DNA of 64,000 nucleotides from Dipylidium caninum (Eukaryota; Platyhelminthes; Cestoda; Cyclophyllidea; Dipylidiidae), in the NCBI GenBank assembly GCA_017562135.1, contig QEYB01001355.1:310001-374000 (forward strand). The letters run 5' to 3'. Within the stretch, counting starts at the first letter, position 1, and every line of letters starts with the position of its first letter. Of this stretch, positions 38,543 to 49,551 are shown piece after piece. The translations under genes were made by a program, and so were the position numbers. The notes beneath the pieces are model-generated. The model did not search any database, was not told the DNA's origin, and was given only the letters and a program-made list of their open reading frames with translations.

Positions 38543-39898
38543 TCGCCATCTCTCGGCCTCCCATCGGACAACATACCACGTCGACTGGCGTGGATTCACA
38601 CCCCAACTGGACACACGGCAGCCTCCGCCTCCCACCGCGCGTCATCAACGCGCCTCCTCTGCCTCGCAGACAACCTCCCCACCGCTGTCCCTGCTGTCTC
38701 ACCTGCCTTGGCCACCGTCGACAGGGTGTCCGCGACTCACCTCGCCTCACCTCGCCTCGTCTCCCTCTGACCCCACCGCCTTCGTCGCCTCACAACCTCA
38801 CCGTCTTCGCCGACGCCTACGCCGCCGACGGTGCGCGAGACGAGCATCGCGCTGAGCTGAGGTGGACCAAACCGCGTGGGGGGGACGAACTTCCCGTCCG
38901 AGAGCACAAATGAAAATGCAGCGACTCGAGGACACGCCGATTCCTCTTCTCCTCGCCCACTCGTTTCTTCTCCTACGCCATACCCCCATCCCATTGGACC
39001 ATCCCATCCCCCGTCCAGCCGCGCCAGCCCAGCCATTCCTCCCTCTCCTCCATCTCCTCTCCCCTGCCTCCTCCTCCTTCTCCTCCTCTTCCACCGACGA
39101 CGATCCACTTTTCAACTCAAACTACTCGCTCCACCTCGCCGACTTCTCCCGTTCTTCGTCTTCACATACCACCTCGCCATCACCTCGTAAGCCTTCACTT
39201 ACTCCTCGTGGCACCTCTTCTCTCCACTCGCCCCTCGACATTTCCCCCCCCCGCCCCCCTCCCCCCCCCACCACGGTTCCTGAAGTCCTCGCTCCCGACG
39301 ACATCGACAACCGCACATCAACCTACACCGAGGCCCAACGCCACGCAGATCACAACCACCCAAGGAGGCGTGGATCAACACGCAGCTGCCCATTTGCTGC
39401 CACGATTTGGTCTCCCCAGTCAGCCGCAGCGGTGGAGAGAAACGCTTCCTCAACAGCCGCGTCCCCTCCGTCCGCCACGCCCACCAGACGCCGCGGCGTG
39501 AAGGCGTGGGCAGCGAGTGCCGCCGTCCACTGAAGTGCCTCCAACGTTTTATATTCTCGGCCTCCGAGGGGCCGCCCCGGTGGCAGTCGGTGCTCGCCGA
39601 GCAGTGGGGCTGCTTCTTGGCCGGCTGGCTTCCTCGGCCGCCACCCTCCTCCCTCGGACGCGGATGGGCACGCGAGCCGCCCTCCCACCTCGCCCCGCCT
39701 CGCCTCGCCTCGCCTCGCCTCGCCTCGCAGCACCTCGCCCGGGGGCAGCGGAGGGCAAGCGGAGGGAGTGCGGGTGGGGAGTGAGCAAGAAGGAACAGCA
39801 CTTAAGCGGTGGAAGGGTCCTTCGACGTCTTGTGATGGTTCCCACTCATGCAACCCAACAATCGAAATAAAACCGCCTCGCCGCTCTCACCTCCGAGG
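38543..39898 (+). repeat. Dispersed repeat family B, copy 2 (left arm of large inverted repeat)
   Basis: It begins TCGCCATCTCTCGGCCTCCC and matches copy 1 (8750-9310) at nearly every base over its first roughly 200 bp. It then continues through a further roughly 0.95 kb that only copy 3 shares, ending near CCGCCTCGCCGCTCTCACC. A CGCCT pentamer array lies inside at about 39697-39727. Copy 3 is the same unit on the other strand, 4.1 kb to the right. The left end is truncated relative to copies 1 and 3. No coding domain was recognised. Confidence 0.85.
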
Positions 39899-42213
39899 GA
39901 GCCCGGAGGGGCGCGTCGCCTCGACTCTTTTTTGCCACAAAATCGGCGTGCAGTGCGCGGAGCGAATTACACGCCGCCCTACCTCAGATGACACTTCACG
40001 TGACTCCGTCATTTGTTTTTTTATTGCCTCTTGTCACCTCAGCAGCGACTTTTCCAACCAATCTTCTTCGTCCTTCCTTCACTCTCACAAAGTGCAGCCG
40101 CAGCAGTCTCCTAAACGCCGGTTAAATCGCCTGACGATGTTTATTTGGTCTTTCTTCTCCTTCGTCTTCGTCTTTTTCTCCTTCTTTGTCATCTCCTGCC
40201 CCAAACGACGACTGGTGAGGTGGTTGCACGGATGGTTGTGTTGGTTTAATTTCTTCTGTCATGCCTGCTAAGCCGGAAAGAAATGTTTTCCGCTCTGCCG
40301 TCCTTCCTCCGCCTCCCCCGCCCGCCTCCGCCTCCGCCTCCCGCCGCCGTGTCCGCCGCCCGCATTCTGACAGTTTAATACATCAAATGATGCGCGATTT
40401 CAGTGGGAGGCTCAAAAGTACAAGGGCCGGAGGTTGGCAACACTTAGACGATGGATGGTTCCGTTTGCTCGCCGCCGCTCACCCGCCGCCGGAATCCGCC
40501 ACTGGCGCTCGAGATGGCGACGATAAGGCAAAAATGACCTTTTGGAAGTCGCTGGTCGTGCCCATCTCAAGTTCGCAGTCTCCACTTTCGCTCACCAGCA
40601 GCAGCGGCGTTCTAACAAGCCCCTCTTCCTTCCTTCTCGAGGAGGTTCCTCACCGCCAACTTTCTACGTGTCTCGTGGTTTTTCTACTTCCTCCCCTGCA
40701 TCCTCGAGGAATCTGCCTTCCCTGCCGGGAGAGTCAGTGCCGGGGCCGCGTTACCCTGCCATTTCTGATCCCCCAGTTAATATTCCCACGCCCCAGGAGG
40801 CTTAGGATTGTTTAAAAGTCTTTTAAATTACTTTACGGCAAACGGGAGGGAGATTTGCGGGTGCCGCCGGCGCTCCCCACTCTGACCTTGCCGGCGTTGG
40901 GCCGAAGTAGCGGGCAGCGCTGAGCCCCGCTTCTTGTAACAAAACCTCCTTTTTTGGGAGGGAGTGGGAGGAGAGAAGGTTTAAGAGGTTTTTTTACCAC
41001 TCAACCTAAGTCCTTCGGGCGTGGGCACTTGGGAGGCAGCGTTCGCCTCGGCCAACGCGCCTGCTCCTCCGCCGAGCGTCCACTCGCCGTCGTGGCGACG
41101 GCGGATGCGGCAAAGTTGTTGGGTTTTGGCCCACCTTTCTTCACTTTGCGGTGGGACAGGGCAGTTCTCCAAACTCATTGACAGGAGGCAAATGAAAAAG
41201 TGACTCGGCACTGTCACTCCTGTCAGCAGTATCGATTTTCAATGGCTCTAGGGCAGTGCGCATGTCAATCGATTTTTCCGCCTTCACCACTCACTCACTG
41301 CCGTCCTGCCACTTGAGGGTGCACCGGAAGTTAGCTGCCGCGCAAGACAGCGAGGTCGACAAGGGTGGACGCCTTCCGCGAGGCCTCGTGGCGACTGACG
41401 ACGCTCCTCAAGGCAAACTGACGAACGTCAAATGAGTCAGCTGCCTTTGTCAACCATCGACCTCGTGTTTGGCAAGCAGCGGTGGAGGGCGATTGATGTT
41501 GCACGCCTCGCTGGCAATCTTGCCCCCCTACACACGCCAACCCCTGGCGACTGGGAAAAGAGCTGCAAACACCCCGTGGATGGCGGTAGAGAGCGGCGGA
41601 AGGGCAGCGGTTGATGTCTTCCCCGAAGGCGTGTGGACACCGGCGTGTGGATGCCCGAGAGAAGTGCAAAAAGCGGATTCGCAGCAGCAATACTGTTCCG
41701 CGGGTGAATCACCCGCCTCGCAGACAGGTCTGTGCAGAGCTGAAGCAGCCTGCTCCGTGAGAAAGTCTACCGGAAAGTGGGTTTATAAAAATGGATGATT
41801 GGCATGTGGACTTAATGGGGGTGAAGACGAAAGCCGGCATGGGAGCGGCACCCCGCTTCCCACCGAACGGTGCTGCGCGAGGGCGCCAGGACCCTGCGGC
41901 GAGCAGTCGCGCGGGGACCACCCGGCGGTGCTTCGACGAGTGGGCGGGTCGGCGACGTCCGGGCAGTGAGAAGACGCTGCCTCCCAACGACATTTCAGTC
42001 GCATCCACAACAGGCGGGATCATAAGCGAAATAGCCATTGTGAGAGGAATTGAGGAAATTGGCCTCTATCAGCCACTCTCCAGTGTCCGAATGGGATTTA
42101 AAGTGCGCCAGCACCCCACAGAAGTTGTTTAAGTTTTGACAGGAACGCGAAATGCGTCTAATTTCTCCCCGCTTTACCGCCAGCGACAGGCAGACTCTGC
42201 CCGAAGGCCGCAC
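39899..42213. other. Unique spacer inside the inverted repeat, no gene seen
   Basis: Left part of the loop between family B copies 2 and 3. Open frames here (for example 40261-40815 plus) are low complexity and show no domain. A CTCCGCCTCC-type tract lies near 40310-40345. Confidence 0.5.
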
Positions 42214-43527
42214 GTCACACGACCAAAGCCCGGCCAATAGGGAGTCGTCCTTCCTCCTCCCCTCCTCCCCATCCATTCCTCCGCTCCACCGACTCTAATT
42301 GCCACTTCCGTCGGACTCCCGACCACGCGGGTTCGATCCACTCGGCGTCAGTCCGGACAGCGTTGTTAGTGGGGACCAACGCCCGCTCCACGCGCTCCTC
42401 CCCACCCACACGACCCACTCCTCACCCTTTGCGGGCGACGTGGTCACCATCCGCAGCAGGCAGAGTGGGGACCGCACGGACGAGGCAGAAGTCGTCTCCC
42501 CGTCGATGAATCGTGGCATCCGGGAGAGAGGGAAGCTGTCTCCACCAAAGGCCGACCAGCGCGAGGACCTACTGACGGAGAGGAGGAGGAGGAGGAGTGG
42601 TACTTGCTTAGCTCAATTGTGGCCGGTGAGCGAACGAGGAGCTGGGTGAATGGGTGACTCGCACGACCCTCCAGCCCAAACGCCTCGGGGGCCGCGGAGC
42701 AGGAACGATGAGAGCGCGGACGAGGAAAGAAAAACGCAGGAAGGGGGACAACACACCGCCGCCCTTTCCGACTCAAGCATTCACTCCACATCCGTCCACT
42801 TCTTCTCCTTCCTCCTCTCCTCCTCCTCCCAGTCCCCCCGTCCCCCTCTCGTTGCCTGCCAACTTCTTCCACGTCTACGAGCGTCCCGTTTTGCGTCGAC
42901 GCCACTCCACGGCGCGACAGACACCCTCGTCTCGTGTGTGGGACCAACCTTGGCAGTCCGACCGTTCAGCCCGCGACATATCGCACCACGCGGACTGCAG
43001 ATGCCTCCTGTTTGCCTCTTTCAAGTGCCCACCGCGAGTCGCACTTCCCGACTGTGGCGTCTTTCGTGGATGGGGGGGGGTGGCGTGACGCCTTCCTCTT
43101 CGCAAACGCCACGAGCACGGCCACTTCGTGGTCGTGAGGCTTCCTCTGTTGGGACGTTGAGGGAGTTGGCGATGCCGTTCCTGCACCTCTCCCCGGTGGG
43201 AGCTGGCGAGCGTGGCAGGTGAGTTTTGTAGCCGAGACGTCTTCGTCAGCTGCCTGTCCAATTGAGCTAAGAGAAGGCGTCGTGAACACAGGGGAAGAAG
43301 AAAGCATAATCTTCCGGCTGCAACGGTGGACGACTTAGTCTTCGCAGCCAGTGGGAGGTCGGCACGGCGAGAGACGAGTCCCCGTGGAGGCGGCGTGCGG
43401 GGCTGGCGGAAGGCGCATCTCGTCCGCCTTCCGCAATCGCCCTCCCATTCAGCCAGTCTGTCAGTCATCCGCCCCCACCCCGGCCACGGAGCTGGGAGCA
43501 TCCGGGCTTTGGACGGGACGAGCGGAG
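42214..43527 (+). repeat. Dispersed repeat family A, copy 2
   Basis: Same orientation as copy 1 at 17061-18255, with the same end sequences. It carries a small insertion in the right third, around 43384-43440, absent from copy 1. It sits within the loop of the family B inverted repeat. Frames are not conserved between the copies, which argues against a coding role. Confidence 0.8.
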
Positions 43528-44022
43528 GCAGGTGCTGGTGCTGGTTCGGCCTTTCGAAGAGGCCTCTTGTCATTATTAGCATTCATCAAAACTTCGTTTG
43601 GCCTCTTTTCCCCTCCTCCGCGTGAAATTAACACCGCGGTAGGCGATAAATCGTTGGGAAAACTTTCGCTCTCCGCAGCGCCCGCGTTCTCCGCCGAGGC
43701 CTTAAATGCCTCCCGCGGAAATTCACACGCTATTTACTCCCACCCGGAGGCGAACACCTCTGCGATTCCTGCCTGCTGTCCATTAACCCGGTTTCCCGAA
43801 AGCGTACGAGTTGCAGTCGCACGCACACCCAGACGATCGCCGATTCTCCCACTGCTTGTTTCGCTTTTCCGCTCCTTTCAGGGGGACAAGCGCTGCCGCG
43901 GATCGAACGGGCTGGCCGTCGTTCGACTCTTCGACGCCCCAGATGCTGTCGTTTGTTAACCCCGCGCAGCTGACATGTCCGCCCGCCGCCTCTCGTTGGC
44001 GCTCCCCGCCACCGCTGGGCTG
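43528..44022. other. Spacer between repeat A copy 2 and repeat B copy 3
   Basis: About 0.5 kb that belongs to neither repeat. No gene or clear motif was seen. Confidence 0.5.
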
Positions 44023-45522
44023 CCTCGGAGGCGAGAGCGGCGAGGCGGTTTTATTTCGATTGTTGGGTTGCATCTGAGTGGGAACCATCACAAGACGTCG
44101 AAGGACCCTTCCACCACTCAAGTGCCTCTTCCTCCTTGCTCACTCCCCACCCGCACTCCCTCCGCTTGCCCTCCGCTGCCCCCGGGCGAGGTGCTGCGAG
44201 GCGAGGCGAGGTGCGAGGCGAGGCGAGGCGGGGCGAGGTGGGAGGGCGGCTCGCGTGCCCATCCGCGTCCGAGGGAGGAGAGGGTGGCGGCCGAGGAAGC
44301 CAGCCCGGCCAAGAAGCAGCCTCCCACTGACCGCTCGGCGAGCACCGACTGCCACGGCGGCCCCCTCGGAGGCCGAGAATATAAAACGTTGGAGCGCACT
44401 TCAGTGGACGGCGGCAACTCGCTGCCACGCCTTCACGCCGCGCGTCTGGTGGGCGTGGCGGAACGGAGGGGACGCGGCTGTTGAGGAGCGTTTCCTCTCC
44501 ACCGCTGCGCTGACTGGGAGACCAAATCGTGGCAGCAAATGGCAGCTGCGTGTTGAATCCACGCCTCCTTGGGTGGTTGTGCGTGCGTGGGCCTCGGTGT
44601 CGGTGTCGGTGTCGATGTCGTCGGAGCGAGGAACTTGACCGTGGTGGGGGGGGGGCGGGGGAAATGTCGAGGGGGCGAGTGGAGAGAAGAGGTGCCACGA
44701 GGAGTAAATGACGGACGAGGTGATGGCGAGGTGGTAGATACGAAGACGGGAGAAGTCGGGCGAGGTGACACGGAGTAGTTTGAGTTGAAGGTGGATCGTC
44801 GTCGGTGGAAGAGGAGGAGAAGGAAGGAGGAGGAGGAGGAGGAGGAGGAGAGGAGGAATGGGCTGGGCTGGCTGGACTGGGATGGATGGAATGGGATGGG
44901 GGTATGGCGGTAGGAAGAACGAGTGGGCGAGGAGAAGAGGAACCGGCGTGTCCTCGAGTCGCTACATTTCATTTGTGCTCTCGGACGGGAGTCGTCCCCA
45001 CGCGGTTGGGTCCACCTCAGCTCAGCGCGATGCGTCGTCTCGCGCACGTCGGCGGCGTAGGCGTCGGCGAAGACGGTGAGGTTGTGAGGGCGACGAAAGG
45101 CGGTGGGGCAGAGGGAGACGAGGGAGGTGAGGCGAGGTGAGCCACGGACACCCTGTCGGCGGTGGCCAAGGCAGGTGAGACGGCGGGGACAGCGGTGGGG
45201 AAGGTTGTCTGCGTGGCAGAGGAGGCGCGTTGATGGAGGTGCGGTTGGGGAAGCGGAGGCTGCCGTGTGTCCAGGCGGGGTGTGAATCCGCGGCGCTCGA
45301 CGTGGGATGTTGTCCGGTGGAGGCCGATAGATGGCGACCTCTGATTGTGTCTGTTTGACAGTGTCGGTGAAAACAGGGTCATCTGTTCACTCGGTGGGAG
45401 AGCGGGTGGAGGGGGGTGGGTGTGAGGAGGGGCAGGAGGTGCGCTTGGGACTGCAAAAAGCGTCCTCTCATCACCGCCAAATCACGTCGTAATGGTGTTG
45501 CACTGCGCAAGTCTTCCTTTCG
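44023..45522 (-). repeat. Dispersed repeat family B, copy 3 (right arm of large inverted repeat)
   Basis: The reverse complement is similar to copy 2 from its right end inward and extends further, to the left-end sequence shared with copy 1 (GAAGGAAGACT, then GATGAGAGGACGC). It is therefore the most complete copy, about 1.5 kb. It differs from copies 1 and 2 by more substitutions and indels than they differ from each other. It contains the same CGCCT-type pentamer array (about 44187-44237). The class is unknown. Confidence 0.85.
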
Positions 45523-48500
45523 CTTCCTGATCAGCATCGGCGAAGCCGTGGAATAGTTGGGGCCTCGTCTAGTCCTCACGTGATTCCCTCTGTCCCAGCT
45601 GGCCGGAGGGTGGGGCAGAGCAGGCTGGGGAACGAAATCAGATTGCGATGGCTAAAAGTTGAAGAAGGAGACTTTGCCAGGGCGGTTGAACCGAACCCTT
45701 TTCCCCAGCGGGTGGACATTGCTGCGCAAGACTGCGCGAACGTTCTCTCTTCGGGTGCCCCTCGTGGCTCGGCACAGTCTTCCCCGTCGGCGCGACTCGA
45801 AACTGGACCCGTGGTCGTGACTTCTCCTCTCCCCTACCTTCGTCCGAGGCTCTTTGCCTCCTGTTACCTCTTCACGAGGGTTCAGACACTCGCGTCGTCC
45901 GCGGTACTCCGAGCCACGGGACTGGTCAATGCTTCGACGACCCGCGGTTGCCGCCGCGAGGAGCGTCACCCGGCACCAAACCACTTGCCCCGCGCCGGGC
46001 CGCGTGACCCGCTTGTCTGGCGGGGCGTCAGGTACAGCCGCCCCCGCGGCCTCGTGCCGCTGCGCCGGCTCACATCACATCCACCCGTTCGAAGCAGGAC
46101 TCAGCCCTCGAGGAAACGCTTCGTCGACCGGGCGAGAGTAGGCAGATTGGACGCGGTGGCGATGCGGCGGGAGGAGGCGCCCCGCCCCCTCACCGACACG
46201 AAGATGCCGAAGACGTCAGCGGGGCCGGTGCTGCGCCCAGGACCTACTCCTCGAGCCGCGGACTTGAGTGCCGCCCCGAAAGCGGCGTCGCCGGCACAGG
46301 CGCTGAAGTTGAAAGGAGCTCCTCCGGTCGGCCGCGGGGCTGCTTGCCGCCAAGGCCGGCCCCCCGCCAAGACAGTGGAAGCAGTTTGGGTGGGCTTTGT
46401 TGGCGAAGTTCCACAACCAGTCCAACTTTTAGGGCATCGAAACAACGCTTGCCACCTCGCTTGTGCCCATTCAGCCCGCAAGCGGCCGTGATTTTCGCGG
46501 CAAGTTGCCCTCGCGCCGGTGGATGTTGCGCCCAGTGGGCGCTCCCCGATGTGGCACTTTTTGACAAACGGAAGTCGATTTTCCCTGTGATTAAGTCGGG
46601 ACGAGGGAGCTGCCACCAGAGCTCTTTCCTCGTCATGCGTCGAAACAGACGGCGGGCGGAAGGAGGCGATCCCGCTCCCTAGGCCGACGGAATTTCACTT
46701 CCAAACGGGAGAATTCGTCCACTCCACCGCCCCTCGGCTGCGGTGATAGCATCGCCGGCGGCGAAGGCTCAAACCACTTCGCGTTTGGCCACCCGCCGAG
46801 TCGGAGCTGCCTGACGTGCCAGCACGTGGAGTGCTCTGCCCCTTCCGACCAAGGGACCGGAGTCGTTGCGTCCATCACACGTCGGCCCTCCGCCTTGGGC
46901 GCGAACAGACAACCAGGTTAGCGCGAGGCACAGCTTTGAGGAGAGACGGAGAACCCCGTCGCGGCACTCTCCTCTCCCCGCCGCAGGCGTCCGCAGCCAG
47001 GCGGTCAGCCGCGCTCCACTCCGCCCGGAGGCCGAGGACGCGTCTGACGGACAGGCAGCTCCGCCAGTGCGACCGGATCGGGTGGCCGTGGCAGCCCCAG
47101 CGCAGTGGAGCGGAGGACTCGCAAAACGGCGCTCACGCCCGACTGATGGCGAGGCGGCCGGGGAGGAGGTAAAGAGTCTGCCGCTCGCGCGGAAACTGTC
47201 AACGCCAACTTTAAGCACACTTCAAGCGAATTAGCATTAACCCACACCGCTGCTGCTGCCACTCATATTGTCGCCGCAGCGCAGTTTCAACCTTTTGCTC
47301 ACTCGCCGTCCAACCGGGGGGGGGGAGGGGGAGGGGAGCAGTCAACGTCAGCGTCGGCGCGCAGTGAGTCAGTCGCCCGACCGCAATTGGGCTGACCAGC
47401 GTCCGCCGTCACCGCGGAGCCATTGGCCGAGGCGCCGAGAGGCGGGTTGCTTGCTCCGCTGAGTCAGTCGCCAACCGGCTTCCTGTTACCCGTTTTCCAG
47501 CCTCCACCAAGCCGCCGCCCCCGCGCCCTCCTCGACAGCCCCATTGGTGGAGACGAGTGCGCGGGAGGCGTAACGTCGCACGAGATCTTCCCGCAACTTC
47601 TGCCTCGTTAGGATGGAAGCCCCCCTGATATGGTTTCCCGCAAAAATCTCATCAGGGCGCTTCTTTACTCAGGTCCTCCTCACAAAATGCCGAGGGACTT
47701 CGAGGTTCCCCTGGCCCCGTGCCTGCCACGAACGCGGCATGCATTCAGTGGTGACGGGAATAACTCGCGCGAGAATGTTGGCCGACCGCCGCGGAAATGT
47801 GGACAGTAGAAACTGGAGCCACCTTGACGTGCGGCCCGCAGTCCACAGACGCGGCGCGTGGCGTCGGCTGAGGCTGTTGTGGTCGGAGACACGAGGCGGG
47901 GTGAGGACGATACACCGCCACTGGAAACGGTTGCGCCCTAAAAGTCGCGGAACTCACAGTTTCGGCTCTTGGAAGCCGAGGCCGGCGCCGAGTGTGGAGC
48001 AAAACTCTTTCACGCACTTCCCCACAAACCGGCTGTTGACCCAGGCAAGTAGTTTCGAAAATACGTGGGCCGCGTTCGCTCCACTTCCTCTTCTTCTTCC
48101 ATGGACTGTTGCCCTTCCATTGACGCTGTCGGGATGAGATTGGGACGGTCGCGCACGCCCGCCTCCTCGCTGAAGTGCGGCGCGTGGAGGCTTGGCCGGC
48201 AGGATGGACACGGGGTTGGCAAGGGTCGCACCTCGTCAGGACATCCTGTCTGCGAATGGAACCAGCCCCGGCTCACCTGTGAGGCCTCAAGGGGCGGCGG
48301 AAAGGCCGGCAGGCTGCAACATCTCAACCATGAAGTGCGTGGCCTTGTCAGTTCGCATGACCTTTATAAGGTCACTTTCACCTCAACTATATCACACGTT
48401 GAGGTCCAATTGCTCAGGTTGCCGTCGGAAGGACAACCGGGAATGCGCTTTGTCACGTCAGAGCGCGGAAACCACGGTCTCCGGCGCTCCGCCTAGCGAG

Positions 48501-49247
48501 GACGACGCAGCACCAGCCTCGCCGCGAGGAAACGCTGGTGGCGGGTGGTTTGGCGGTAATTCGAGGCGAATTCTGGTTAAAAGGGCGGAAAGGAGGCGTA
48601 GGAGAAGGAGAAAAAGGAGGCTTCGTCACCGCAGTTGCCACCAAATCAGTTAGGCGCAAAAGTAACCACCGCGCGTCTTCATTGGTCACGAGAGTGGACT
48701 GGCAGTGGGCTTTTGAAATCACCACGTCGCCAGTTGGGGCGCCCACTTGCCACATCCGCCCATGCCTGGGCGTGGATGCGTCTGTCGTCCGCGGTGGTGC
48801 CGAGTTGCCGCGGCAGTGAGGCCTCCGGGGGCAACTCGCGGGTCGACGCACGCACCCCCGTCCCGGGCGCAGGGGTGGACGCCACACTCCCAGACGTCAG
48901 ACGAACCCGTCGGCAGCATTTGCAACGGAGCACCCGGCGGGTATCAAAATGCAAGGGCGACAGGGGCGTCTGCTGGATCGCACTCGAGGTGGCGGCGTTA
49001 CAAATGTCTCACTGTCCAAAGTGGATTAAATAAATTTCCACTCAAAATACCCCCTCGACATTCCGGCATTAACACAACTTCCTTGACGAAACACTGGGGA
49101 AGACACACCACCCGGCTTCTCCGCGTGGCACCGCCTCGCCAAAGGACAGTCGTGCAGAGACATCGACGTCGTCGGTCGTCTCGCAGACCTCAGACAGGCC
49201 CCAAACTGGTTTTTTCGTGGCAGATTAAGGCATTTCCACAGGGCAAC
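45523..49247. other. Intergenic, no gene recognised
   Basis: GC-rich DNA downstream of GTF2H2. The 303-codon plus-strand frame at 45580-46491 and overlapping frames on both strands lack domains and look like chance products of composition. Several CCAAT and ATTGG boxes occur at 47390-47550. No RNA gene was recognised. Confidence 0.55.
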
Positions 49248-49253
49248 TTTATT
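49248..49253 (-). terminator. Candidate poly(A) signal of GTF2H2
   Basis: Minus-strand AATAAA about 300 nt downstream of the GTF2H2 stop codon at 49552-49554. Confidence 0.6.
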
Positions 49254-49551
49254 TCACATTAAGATTCACTCGCGAAACTAAGTGAGAACCGAATAAAGTG
49301 ACGCAAGAGCCCCTTCGCAGTGTACTGTTGGTAGCCTCAGTCTTCAAGGAGCTTTAACCGCCTCAAATTTTACATGTCCCGACTACTTGCGTAAGACGAG
49401 CTTGTACTCCGTGATTGGACCCACTTTCCCACCGAGGGGGAACGCTTGAGAGGCCGCCTACCTGCCTACCTGCCCACCTCCCATCTTCCCCCTATCTCAA
49501 AAGCACGAAAGAGAAGACGAAAGCCGTGAAAAGTCTATCAAACAGTGTTGA

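Noticed and set aside
42325..42345. GGTTCGATCC-like tRNA B box within repeat A copy 2
   Set aside because: The flanking bases do not form a T-arm stem, and copy 1 of the repeat lacks the motif.
45580..46491. 303-codon open frame on the plus strand
   Set aside because: No recognisable domain, composition-driven residues, and overlapped by several open frames on both strands; no splice or promoter context.
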